From Thalassobacillus sp043497085 (GTDB lineage Bacteria; Bacillota; Bacilli; Bacillales; Halobacillaceae): a DNA stretch of 64,000 nt. Each line of letters opens with the position of its first letter. Within the stretch, counting starts at the first letter, position 1. Shown here piece after piece: positions 42,446-50,819 of the stretch. The position numbers were made by a program, and so were the translations under genes. The stretch lies in NCBI GenBank assembly GCA_043497085.1, contig JBIEKI010000013.1; one strand, written 5' to 3'. Under the pieces are notes generated by a model. That model was not told where the DNA came from and searched no databases. It was given only the letters and a program-made list of their open reading frames with translations.

Positions 42446-42449
42446 GAAA

Positions 42450-42767
42450 TCATAGATTTGCATGTAAAAATGCTTGTACTTCTTCCGGTGTTTTTGCATC
42501 CACACTATGTAAATGCGCTTGCTTTTTACCGTTTTGGAATAATAAAATGCTAGGGATACCCATCACATCATAGCGGCTTGCGATATTAGGCAGCTCATCA
42601 CGGTTCACCTTGTACCATTCATACTGTTGATATTCCTCGATGATATCTCCAATAAACATATCCATCACGATGCAATCCGGACACCCGGCTCCCTCAAACT
42701 TGGTGATAACTGGTTCATTTTTTTCAATAATCTCGTCGAAAACTTCTTCTGCCTTGATCGCTTCCAT
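42450..42767 (-). CDS. Thioredoxin-like protein with CPDC motif
   Basis: 105 residues. FEGAGCPDCIVMDMFI (about 24-39) carries the CxxC site, and YDVMGIPSILLFQNGKKQ the cis-proline. Cytosolic. 28 bases downstream of the DUF368 gene and ahead of a terminator, so probably cotranscribed with it. Confidence 0.9.
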   Translation of the reverse strand: MEAIKAEEVFDEIIEKNEPVITKFEGAGCPDCIVMDMFIGDIIEEYQQYEWYKVNRDELPNIASRYDVMGIPSILLFQNGKKQAHLHSVDAKTPEEVQAFLHANL

Positions 42768-42795
42768 GTCTTTGCCTCCTCTATAGCATCCAGTG

Positions 42796-43614
42796 CTAGT
42801 TGTATTCTACTCTTCCAAGCAGATAAGCAGCCAGCAATCCACCAATAAAAGCAACCACACTGACGGCCATCATCACTCCACTTTCCGGAACACCAGGAAA
42901 TACTACGGCCACGGAACCAATGACTAAACCGATGATCACAGCGAAGGTGCCTTCGGTATAATTATCAAGAAAAAATTTGACTATCTTACTCATGATCACG
43001 ACACCGAGCACCAGCCCGAGACCTACAACACCAATAACATCCAATTGAAAGTTAGATATGCCGTTAATGATCGTAGAATAAACACCGATAATATATAAAA
43101 TCATCGATCCACTGATGCCAGGCAGTACCATTGCACTGCTGGCAATCCAACCAGAGAAGAATAACAGTACATAATTTTCTATAGTAAGGTTTTGCATCGG
43201 TTCTGTCTCACTTGCCTGGAAAAATGCCAGTGAAGCTACAAACGCCGCTCCAATTAGTAATAGTACATAATGCTTTCCTTTAAAGGTATGTTTCATATCA
43301 GCCTTATGGTATAAATACGGAAGCACTCCAATGATCAGCCCCATAAAGAAATATTGCGTCGGTCCTGGATAATGCTCAAACAGCCATTCTATCAACCTGC
43401 TCAGTACAATAAATGCTGTTCCTACTCCAATCAATAATGGAATCAAAAAACCAAGCTGTTGCTTCCACCTTTTACTGAATACCCCATTAATCGCATCGAT
43501 CCAGCGATCATAAATCCCTAAAACAACTGCAATTGTCCCGCCACTGACTCCTGGCACTACATCACTTGCACCCATTAGAATCCCGCGGTAAATATTTTTC
43601 CATTCAAACCTCAT
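42796..43614 (-). CDS. DUF368-family membrane protein
   Basis: 272 residues with about eight membrane segments. The signature GILMGASDVVPGVSGGTIAVVLGIY (residues 11-20 shown by GILMGASDVV) and the second inverted copy MVLPGISGSMIL (about 160) are typical of DUF368. The two PG(V/I)SG motifs reflect an internal repeat. Relatives have recently been implicated in polyprenyl-phosphate translocation; I am moderately sure of that link. Operon with the thioredoxin-like gene. Confidence 0.9.
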   Translation of the reverse strand: MRFEWKNIYRGILMGASDVVPGVSGGTIAVVLGIYDRWIDAINGVFSKRWKQQLGFLIPLLIGVGTAFIVLSRLIEWLFEHYPGPTQYFFMGLIIGVLPYLYHKADMKHTFKGKHYVLLLIGAAFVASLAFFQASETEPMQNLTIENYVLLFFSGWIASSAMVLPGISGSMILYIIGVYSTIINGISNFQLDVIGVVGLGLVLGVVIMSKIVKFFLDNYTEGTFAVIIGLVIGSVAVVFPGVPESGVMMAVSVVAFIGGLLAAYLLGRVEYN

Positions 43615-43767
43615 GGTCCATGTTCCCCTTTTCTATGCACGATACATGCAATCATGTCTTCTATTCTACCAAAAAATTGCAATGAAGGAATACATTTTTC
43701 TTTCTAACATACTGTTCGGGTAAGCTTACAAATCTATGTACGCTTCTTTACAGAAGAAGCCCTTTTA

Positions 43768-45099
43768 TCAAGGGCGTTCTGATTCCATATACTGATCACA
43801 TGCAATAGCCAGTTTATCTACTAACTGCTTATAATAATAGTAATCAAGCTCAGCCATAGCTTCTTCATCTATAGCCGACCTCATGTATTCAGCAAACTTC
43901 CAAACTTCTTTTTTTACAGGTTTTTTATTAACAACCGCTACCCTATATAATGCATCGAGTACAGCATTCATGACGGAAATATCATGCTTTCCGTAGATTC
44001 TTATTTGATAAAAGCTTTTATACAGATAATCGCTGTAATGGGCAGGCTCCATAATCAATCGAAGATGCTCATCGTCATCGGCGTAATAGCGTATTTCTTT
44101 ATATTGATCGCCAAGCTCCGCCAAAATCGATCCAATTCTATTGATACAATTTACTGCGGTATGGGGGTCGTTGATTCCCGGTGAAATAGCCTTAACAGCA
44201 ATTTCAACTAATTTCTGAATAGAAAATTCAATGTCCTGCAGGTCTGTTCGTTCATTTCCGATCAAAAGGAATTCGTTACATTGGCTGGTATCACAATCAA
44301 CCTCTTCCTTTTGGCCCCAATAAGTAAATAATGGCATACCTTTTTGGACGTAATCACCAATAAAGAAATGGGCTTCTAACATGAGATAATTCTCTTGTGC
44401 CCAATGTACCAGTTCTTTTATTTGCACATGTTGCACATAACCCGACCTGGAGGCAAATATATACTGTCCTTTGCCTCCCTTTAACTGGGAGATATCAGTT
44501 TCATTCCATTCGCTGGCGTCCAAGTGACTTTTCTTAGAAAATGTTTTGTCAATGATGGCTGATGTGCTTTTTCTTATTTCTCCAATCAAATTATTCACTT
44601 GGACGAACCTTGCCGAATGATGAATGAACAAAATAAAAAAAGCTAAACAAACGATGGATACTACTACCGTAAAAAACGGACTTGCCAGCGCTTGTTTTTT
44701 ATCTTCTGTAAGCAGAATCAAATTCAGCAAAGTGAAAATGAAGCCAAAGGAATATACACCAAGCACATGCTGCGTCACTCTGCTCTGCATAAAATTCTGA
44801 AGCGTCCGGGGTGAGAATTGGGTAGTATAAGTAGTCAGGACAACCATTATGGTTGAAAAACTGATCGTGGTCATTGTCAAAATCGCTGTAATCAAAGCGC
44901 TATAAAGCGATTTGGCAATGTCCTGGTTGGTCAAAAAGAGATTAGGAATCGCTTTTGATATCATTGGCAGCAGTGCTTGATCGGCAAATGTGACTACTGC
45001 TACTGCAAATAATGATATTATCCCGTAAATAGTCGGTAGAAACCAAAAACTGTCTCTAATATTCACTTTTGCTTTTTTAGAATTAGAAGTTGTATTCAA
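43768..45099 (-). CDS. DUF2254-family membrane protein
   Basis: 443 residues. Four N-terminal hydrophobic segments (about 20-42, 65-90, 108-130, 140-165) and a large soluble C-terminal part with EIAVKAISPGINDPHTAVNCI (SPGINDPHTA is the family hallmark, about 291-300). Function unknown. The likely start is TTG with a weak ribosome binding site. Confidence 0.88.
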   Translation of the reverse strand: MNTTSNSKKAKVNIRDSFWFLPTIYGIISLFAVAVVTFADQALLPMISKAIPNLFLTNQDIAKSLYSALITAILTMTTISFSTIMVVLTTYTTQFSPRTLQNFMQSRVTQHVLGVYSFGFIFTLLNLILLTEDKKQALASPFFTVVVSIVCLAFFILFIHHSARFVQVNNLIGEIRKSTSAIIDKTFSKKSHLDASEWNETDISQLKGGKGQYIFASRSGYVQHVQIKELVHWAQENYLMLEAHFFIGDYVQKGMPLFTYWGQKEEVDCDTSQCNEFLLIGNERTDLQDIEFSIQKLVEIAVKAISPGINDPHTAVNCINRIGSILAELGDQYKEIRYYADDDEHLRLIMEPAHYSDYLYKSFYQIRIYGKHDISVMNAVLDALYRVAVVNKKPVKKEVWKFAEYMRSAIDEEAMAELDYYYYKQLVDKLAIACDQYMESERP

Positions 45100-45186
45100 C
45101 CTATGTCAGCTCGATTCTATAAGATGTATTACAAGCACTCTATTGCCTTTCCTTACTCAAGTTAAACTGGGGAAAAATGACACTAG

Positions 45187-45753
45187 TCAGAGCAGGAGTT
45201 TCTCCAGCCATGGATGATTAGGGTGACATTGGATCAACCCCTGCTTCAACCATTCCTTCTGCCGTTCATTCAACCTTGGAAAAATGTTCTCGAAATCCTG
45301 ATCATCCTTTTGCTTGGTTTCTTTTGCTTTATACAGTAAAACAATTTCTGGGTTCAAATAGGGAAAGCCTTGTTCTGAGTGAAGGTGCATATGAGAAATG
45401 GGAAAAGTGATTTCAGGGTCCCTCCGGAAGACCCAGCGGTCACCATCTCTTTCATTCAATAAGATTTCCAGTTCCTGTACATCCATTTTTGCATGGATTT
45501 CATGTACCGGCATTTCCAATTGCTCTAACTGGTTCCATTCTCTCAATTGATGATTCTCTATTACATGGACCTCCCATCCTGACATCGTTTCCTTCAGGAG
45601 AGATTGGTCATCACGAAAAATTGCCACCTCAATATCCTGATGCTGACGTGTCTCTTCACCAATATGCAAATCGATTGCCCAACCACCAGCAATGAACCAT
45701 TTTCCTTCAAAAGCAGCCATCCATTGTGCGGCTTCCTGACACCTCTCAAACAT
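45187..45753 (-). CDS. Nucleotidyltransferase-like protein (ANT(2'')-type fold)
   Basis: 188 residues. KWFIAGGWAIDLHIGEETRQ (about 18-37) with HQDIEVAIFRDD (about 38-49) matches the GGWA...H-x-D-x-E core of aminoglycoside nucleotidyltransferase-like proteins; YLNPEIVLLYKAKETKQKDD is the usual C-terminal motif. The start overlaps the stop of the phosphotransferase gene by eight bases. Many such proteins are not resistance enzymes, so the substrate is open. Confidence 0.85.
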   Translation of the reverse strand: MFERCQEAAQWMAAFEGKWFIAGGWAIDLHIGEETRQHQDIEVAIFRDDQSLLKETMSGWEVHVIENHQLREWNQLEQLEMPVHEIHAKMDVQELEILLNERDGDRWVFRRDPEITFPISHMHLHSEQGFPYLNPEIVLLYKAKETKQKDDQDFENIFPRLNERQKEWLKQGLIQCHPNHPWLEKLLL

Positions 45754-46684
45754 GTTTATCCATCACCTTTCTTGTATAAGTTCTGTACCAATGCGGCCTA
45801 TGGGAGTGGAAGTAATCATGATCTTCAAGAATTTGGTTCAGACGTTGAGAACTTAACTGAACCTGATCAGGAGTAATCTGTGCCGACCAATAAATATCTG
45901 CAGGAAAAACCATCGCTGCATAAAGGGCATAATACTCCCAAAAAACAGATGGAGGTTCTCCATTGAAATATCCATGAATCTGGCCAACAGAAAACGGTAT
46001 ACTAATATTTCGTGAAAAAAGCGCCATTTTATAATATTCATGATAAGGGTCTTCCCAATCATACCTTTCAAAATCTATAACCGCTTCCAACCCTTTGGAG
46101 GAGATCATTAAATTGGAAGGATGAAAATCTCCATGACTAAATACCAAAGGCCGCCCCTTGAGCAGGTGCTTGTATTGTTGTACGAATGAATCGATTTCAT
46201 GCAGATCAACTGGAATAGAATCCATCTCTTTAATGGATGCCATATACTTTTCATACTTGTTATAACGGTATTCTTCCCAGGTCTGCTCTGGCTTTTCCAA
46301 TGTAAGTGTATGTATTTTTAGCAGAGCTTCTCCCGCTTCCACTCCCGTTTGGTATTGTTGTTTTTCCGTGAGATATGGCAGAGTGAGTTCACCGTCCTGG
46401 CCATCGACAAACCCAAAAACCTGCACACATAGCCGGTTAGATTCCAGCATGTAAAGGGCAACAGGCTCAGCCATTTTCACACCCTTTCTTTGTAAATGAT
46501 GAAGGCATTCAAACTCTTTTTCTTTCCTTTCGAATGCCTCGATACCACTGATTTTTATGAAAAACTGCTCTCCGTCAAAAAGGCTGACTATGAATTTTTC
46601 ATCTGAGGAAAAACCTTTGTTGACTGGCGTCACGCTTTGAATAGATTGATCAAACAATGTGGCCAGTAATTTTTCGTATTCCAT
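45746..46684 (-). CDS. Aminoglycoside phosphotransferase-like kinase (APH family)
   Basis: 312 residues. Kinase-like features: FIVSLFDGEQFFIKISG (N lobe), Brenner-type catalytic loop VFSHGDFHPSNLMI (about 185-198) and metal-binding AVIDFERYDWEDPYHEYYK (about 205-223). ATG chosen because GGGAGGGG is five bases upstream. First gene of a two-gene unit with the nucleotidyltransferase-like gene. The small molecule it phosphorylates is unknown. Confidence 0.88.
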   Translation of the reverse strand: MEYEKLLATLFDQSIQSVTPVNKGFSSDEKFIVSLFDGEQFFIKISGIEAFERKEKEFECLHHLQRKGVKMAEPVALYMLESNRLCVQVFGFVDGQDGELTLPYLTEKQQYQTGVEAGEALLKIHTLTLEKPEQTWEEYRYNKYEKYMASIKEMDSIPVDLHEIDSFVQQYKHLLKGRPLVFSHGDFHPSNLMISSKGLEAVIDFERYDWEDPYHEYYKMALFSRNISIPFSVGQIHGYFNGEPPSVFWEYYALYAAMVFPADIYWSAQITPDQVQLSSQRLNQILEDHDYFHSHRPHWYRTYTRKVMDKHV

Positions 46685-46874
46685 TATGACCCCTCCCAAC
46701 CTTTATCACTTCTCCCTCCCCATCCTATAACCCTTCTTTGTTAGCGGTGAAACACACATAATGAAGAAATTATAGAGTTTTACTCGAAATGAATTTTGTT
46801 ACTATTTTCTGCCTGTATTTGAATAGACATACAACGTTTCTTGTCTTTGGAAACGAAAGCTGCCGGATAAATAT

Positions 46875-46916
46875 AAACAGCAACCTCCCTGCTTAAGGAA
46901 GGTTGCTGTTTTTTGA
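46875..46916 (-). terminator. Terminator of the yteA-like gene
   Basis: Minus strand AACAGCAACCTTCC-TTAAGCA-GGGAGGTTGCTGTT followed by TATATTTATC. Confidence 0.88.
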
Positions 46917-46920
46917 TATT

Positions 46921-47601
46921 TTACTCTGTTTCTTCATCCTCGATATTTTCTTGTTCGTGCATATATTGATCGTATTGGACGTTACGCTGGAAATCCACTT
47001 TTTCATCCCCGGTGTATCCTTCAATTCCTGTAGAAGCAAAGTTCTCATAGGTTTCCACGTAACCAGAGCCATCTTTATTGTCCATTAACGAAGAATCTTC
47101 ATAGGTCATACTGCTATCATTGAATGAAGCTACCTGCTCATAAGCGTTCTGCTCATTATACTCTGTTTCTTCGCTGCCTGTATAATACTCTTCCTCTGTT
47201 GTCTGCAGAACATCTTCCTCTGCCGGTCGGTCGTCCGAAGCACTTTGATTCGGGGATGCCTCTACTACTGTACGCGCTGTCGGTAATGCTTCCAGCCGCT
47301 CCATCGGTATTTCTTTACCAGTGACCTCGCATATCCCGTAGGTTCCATCATCCATCTGCTTTAAGGAATAGTTGATGTCTGCCAATTCTTCTTGCATATG
47401 GGCACTTAAGGCGATATCTTTCTCCCGTTCATAGAGCTCTGTTCCTGAATCTGCAGGATGGTTGTCATATTGGGATAATTCGCCGGAAGAAGTATCGCTG
47501 GCAAAACCACGGTTGAACCCGAAGTGATCATTCTGTTCAAGCTCTTGCTCGACTTCCTGTTTACGGTCTTCCAGTTGTTTTCTTAAATGATCATACTTCA
47601 T
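46921..47601 (-). CDS. YteA-family DksA/TraR-like regulatory protein
   Basis: 226 residues. N-terminal coiled coil (LRKQLEDRKQEVEQELEQND), then SSGELSQYDNHPADSGTELY and MDDGTYGICEVTGKEIPMER, the DksA-type zinc-finger region. Only one cysteine is left there, so zinc binding through four cysteines is not possible. The acidic C-terminal half is typical of YteA, a Bacillus family associated with sporulation. Molecular role unknown. Confidence 0.87.
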   Translation of the reverse strand: MKYDHLRKQLEDRKQEVEQELEQNDHFGFNRGFASDTSSGELSQYDNHPADSGTELYEREKDIALSAHMQEELADINYSLKQMDDGTYGICEVTGKEIPMERLEALPTARTVVEASPNQSASDDRPAEEDVLQTTEEEYYTGSEETEYNEQNAYEQVASFNDSSMTYEDSSLMDNKDGSGYVETYENFASTGIEGYTGDEKVDFQRNVQYDQYMHEQENIEDEETE

Positions 47602-47681
47602 CTTTATACTTCCTTCCCTGTTGGTATTGTGCTTAGTTTGACCATTGGTTGCATTTTTACCACAATATTGTAAGGGAAAGT

Positions 47682-48677
47682 TTATTGCAGGCCCACTTTC
47701 TTTTGCACTTCAGCTAATTTTGCTTTAGCAATCGGTCTTACTTTTTCCGCTCCTTCTGAAAGCATTCGGTCAACCTTGGTTTTATTTTCCATTAAGTCTT
47801 GAAATTTCTTTCGCGGTTCGCTTAATGTCCGGTTCATGACAGAAAATACCTCCTTCTTGATTTCCCCGTAGCTTATCCCTTGTGCAAAAGCTTGTCGCAT
47901 CTGTTCCGTTTCTTTTTCTGTTGCAAACGATTGATAAAGCGAAAACAGCGTTGATCCTTCTGTCTTTTTTGGGGCATCTGGCGCTGCTGAATCCGTAATT
48001 ATCCGGTTCACCAGCTTGTTAAGCTTCTTTTCCTCTTCAAACAAAGGAATCGTATTTCCATAACTTTTACTCATCTTACGACCGTCTAAACCGGGGATGA
48101 CAGCTGTTTCTTCGGTAACAATATAGTCAGGAAGCTTGAATGTTTTCCCGTAAAAATGATTGAAAGAGCCAGCAATATCTCTGGCCATTTCGATATGTTG
48201 AATATTATCTTTACCGACAGGCACCTCATCAGATTCGAAAAGAAGAATATCAGCAGCCATCATAATCGGGTAATTGAATAGTCCCATATTAACGCCATCA
48301 TCCTCTGTTTTCCCTTGCGCAAGATTATCATCCACTTTTGCTTTATACGCATGCGCTCGATTCATCAGTCCTTTATTGGTAACGGAGCTTAAAATCCATT
48401 GCAGGTGCACCAACTCTTTCACATCCGATTGACGATAAAACATCGAGGTGTTTGGGTCAAGCCCTAAAGCAAGCCATGTCGCAGCTACCTCATAAGTCAA
48501 TTGCTTCAATTGTGATCCATCATAAATCGAATTCAATGCATGCAAATCAGCGATGAAATAGAAAGTTTCCCGTTGTTCATCTTCCGCCAGTTCCAAAGCA
48601 GGCTTGATTGCTCCGATATAGTTCCCGACATGTGGTGTTCCTGTAGGCTTTACACCTGTTATGGTACGCTGTTTCAT
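47682..48677 (-). CDS. trpS: Tryptophanyl-tRNA synthetase
   Basis: 331 residues. HIGH-like motif TGTPHVGNYIGAI (about 10-22), YPIMMAADIL (about 125-134), VGKDNIQHIEMARDIA and the KMSKS motif in DGRKMSKSYGNTI (about 190-202). It charges tRNA-Trp. The ATG used is the family start (MKQRTITGVKPTG) with GGGAGG upstream. A T-box leader with a Trp specifier lies upstream (48700-48958). Confidence 0.97.
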   Translation of the reverse strand: MKQRTITGVKPTGTPHVGNYIGAIKPALELAEDEQRETFYFIADLHALNSIYDGSQLKQLTYEVAATWLALGLDPNTSMFYRQSDVKELVHLQWILSSVTNKGLMNRAHAYKAKVDDNLAQGKTEDDGVNMGLFNYPIMMAADILLFESDEVPVGKDNIQHIEMARDIAGSFNHFYGKTFKLPDYIVTEETAVIPGLDGRKMSKSYGNTIPLFEEEKKLNKLVNRIITDSAAPDAPKKTEGSTLFSLYQSFATEKETEQMRQAFAQGISYGEIKKEVFSVMNRTLSEPRKKFQDLMENKTKVDRMLSEGAEKVRPIAKAKLAEVQKKVGLQ

Positions 48678-48699
48678 ACTGCTCCCTCCCTTTCCTAAA

Positions 48700-48958
48700 A
48701 ATAAAAAAGAGTTCTCATCCTTTGATCCAATCAAAGGACGAGAACTCTCGCGGTGCCACCTTCATTCGCATAAATCATACGCACTTTTCCATAGCAATCA
48801 CTATGGACTTCCTTTTATCGGTGGAAGCTCCGTCGCACCTACTGAAACTTTCGGCGCGAACGCTCCGAAGCCCATTCACTATTCCTGCCTTACTGATTCC
48901 CAGCAGCCATCAGCTCTCTTAAAAGGAAAGGAATACTTACTCTTCTTCATCGCAGCGT
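48700..48958 (-). promoter_or_regulatory. T-box riboswitch (Trp) of trpS
   Basis: Minus strand. The conserved T-box GGTGGCACCGCGA is at 48748-48760; the terminator GAGTTCTCGTCC...GGATGAGAACTC with TTTTTT covers 48704-48749. A specifier TGG in GAATGGGCTTC is near 48872-48874, matching Trp. The antiterminator forms when uncharged tRNA-Trp binds. The 5' boundary is approximate. Confidence 0.95.
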
Positions 48959-49024
48959 AATTATTGAATTGTTAAAATATTACTCAATTTACCTGTAAAA
49001 GTCAATAGGCTGCTGCTGATTAGA

Positions 49025-49636
49025 TTAAGTAGCATTCATGATCAATACCCATACGTTATAAATAACCAACACGGTTACAATCGTTTTTTCTGTAACGGAT
49101 CCTGTACGGAAGGTGAAAATAAAGCGGAAATGCCGTTTCGATATAGGATAAAATATCGGAATCCCTTTTTTGGTCACATAATCTCCAAGAAGATGGGATA
49201 CAGCACCGGCGAGTAAGCCATATAAATAGAACCAGGGTACATGCATCCATTCAACTATCACTTGGCAATACACCCACATTACCATTAAAAACAGAATCGA
49301 ATGGGTCATTTTACGATGCCCGCGAAGCATTACTAAAATGGGAATCATCATCATAACAAATATCTTCAAGTCTTCCCGGTAGGTATCAAGTACGTGTGGG
49401 AAAAATAGATAGGCTAATAAAGTGATCAGAAAAAGTAAAATCAGTAACCGCCAGAACTTGCTGCCGAGCCTGGATGCCGGTGTATCGATATCAGGCAGGA
49501 GCGCTCCGAAAAGAACGAATACAAAAAACAGTATGACATCCATCGTGTGGACAGGAGCTATGCCGAACTGCTGTAAAATCGTGATGGCAATCACCCCGAA
49601 GGTGAAGCCTAAGACTTGGTGTCCAGTTGCTAACAT
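49025..49636 (-). CDS. YdjM/YvsG-type membrane-bound metal-dependent hydrolase
   Basis: 203 residues with about five membrane segments. LATGHQVLGFTFGV, FGALLPDIDTPASRLG (about 42-57), RGHRKMTHSILFL (about 104-116) and GAVSHLLGDYVTKKGIPIFY (about 148-167) supply the His/Asp motifs of DUF457. A phospholipase-like or phosphatase role has been suggested for the family; unproven here. Confidence 0.88.
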   Translation of the reverse strand: MLATGHQVLGFTFGVIAITILQQFGIAPVHTMDVILFFVFVLFGALLPDIDTPASRLGSKFWRLLILLFLITLLAYLFFPHVLDTYREDLKIFVMMMIPILVMLRGHRKMTHSILFLMVMWVYCQVIVEWMHVPWFYLYGLLAGAVSHLLGDYVTKKGIPIFYPISKRHFRFIFTFRTGSVTEKTIVTVLVIYNVWVLIMNAT

Positions 49637-49669
49637 GATGTCTAACCTCTTTATTATGTAATGAGAAAA

Positions 49670-49696
49670 AGCCTCACAAGTGGAGGCTTTTTCAAT
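49670..49696 (-). terminator. Terminator of the ggt-chr operon
   Basis: Minus strand GAAAAAGCCTC-CACTTG-TGAGGCTTTTTCTC. Confidence 0.88.
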
Positions 49697-49697
49697 A

Positions 49698-50228
49698 TTA
49701 TCCTAAAAACACAGCGCCGTAAACAAGCGAAAGGAGGATGACAAAAGCCGGATGGACTTTCATTCGCTCAATCAGCAGAAAGCTGGAACTGGCAATCAGG
49801 ATCAATTGCAGCCATCCTATTTGCATTTGCGCTTCAGCAAAGAACTGCCAAGCCATGAGGCCAAGCAAAATAGCGATAGCAGGCCGGACATATAAGGTCA
49901 TCCGTTGTACTTTAGGAGAATCTTTATACTTATATAGTAAACCCAGTAAGAAAATCATGACAATCAAAGAAGGGGCTACTGCACCAAAGACTCCAATAAA
50001 CGCTCCAAGAACCCCTCCCTGCTCATAACCGATGTAGCCCGCCATCTTCGTAGCTATTGGCCCTGGGAGAGCATTTCCTAAAGCAAGCACTTCACTGAAT
50101 TCCTGGACGGTCATCCAGTCATAGCGCTTGACCACTTCGTTTTCTACTAAAGGAATGGATGCAGGCCCCCCGCCATAACCGAGGATCCCAGGTATAAAGA
50201 ACGCCAAAAAGATTTGCCAGTAGATCAT
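49698..50228 (-). CDS. Half-size chromate transporter, second subunit (YwrA/YwrB type)
   Basis: 176 residues, about six membrane segments. FIPGILGYGGGPASIPLVEN (about 12-31) and ALGNALPGPIATKMAGYIGY (about 50-69) are the CHR-family signatures. It is a short (single-domain) CHR protein, expected to pair with its neighbour, which it overlaps by four bases. Chromate or a related anion is the presumed substrate. Confidence 0.92.
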   Translation of the reverse strand: MIYWQIFLAFFIPGILGYGGGPASIPLVENEVVKRYDWMTVQEFSEVLALGNALPGPIATKMAGYIGYEQGGVLGAFIGVFGAVAPSLIVMIFLLGLLYKYKDSPKVQRMTLYVRPAIAILLGLMAWQFFAEAQMQIGWLQLILIASSSFLLIERMKVHPAFVILLSLVYGAVFLG

Positions 50229-50797
50229 CCTTCCTCCTCCTTCTTCTCTTCTTTCCGGGCATGGGGGTGCTCTTTTCTCCCTACTGCGGCCAGCAATAAC
50301 AGTCCGATGATGATTCCCGGATGGAGATTAAGATAGGTAAGCAATAGAAAGATGACGACAGACATAGCCAGGGTCTGTACCCATCCCATTCCTTGCTTCG
50401 CCTTATGGAAGAATTGCCAGGTCAACACTGCCAGCATGACAGCCACTACCGGCATGACAGCACTGGTCATTCCCTGTACCCATCCTGCGTCCTGGATAGT
50501 CGATAACGATGTCAATAAAATGATCATTAAAAAGATGGTGGGGATGATGGTAGCTAGCACCGCATTGACAAGACCGAACCAGCCACTGACACGATAGCCG
50601 ATATATCCGGCCATTTTAGTTGCAATTGGACCTGGAAGCGTATTTGCTAATGCCAATAAATCACCGAATTCGTTATCATCCATCCATTGATATTTATCTA
50701 CCACTTCTTTATGTACCAAAGGGATGGATGCAGGGCCACCTCCGTACCCCAGCATACCAACCCTGAAAAAAGCTAAAAATAAATGCCATTGTGTCAC
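50225..50797 (-). CDS. Half-size chromate transporter, first subunit (YwrA/YwrB type)
   Basis: 190 residues. RVGMLGYGGGPASIPLVHKE and ALANTLPGPIATKMAGYIGY are the CHR motifs, with hydrophobic segments after them and a charged tail KEEKKEEEG. GTG start. In the short CHR family two such halves form the transporter. Downstream of the gamma-glutamyltransferase gene. Confidence 0.92.
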   Translation of the reverse strand: MTQWHLFLAFFRVGMLGYGGGPASIPLVHKEVVDKYQWMDDNEFGDLLALANTLPGPIATKMAGYIGYRVSGWFGLVNAVLATIIPTIFLMIILLTSLSTIQDAGWVQGMTSAVMPVVAVMLAVLTWQFFHKAKQGMGWVQTLAMSVVIFLLLTYLNLHPGIIIGLLLLAAVGRKEHPHARKEEKKEEEG

Positions 50798-50819
50798 GTT
50801 GTATCACCCTTCTCCTGCT

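Noticed and set aside
45187..46684. Acquired antibiotic-resistance cassette
   Set aside because: No integron, insertion sequence or transposase is nearby, and base composition looks like that of the neighbours; the families include many housekeeping members.
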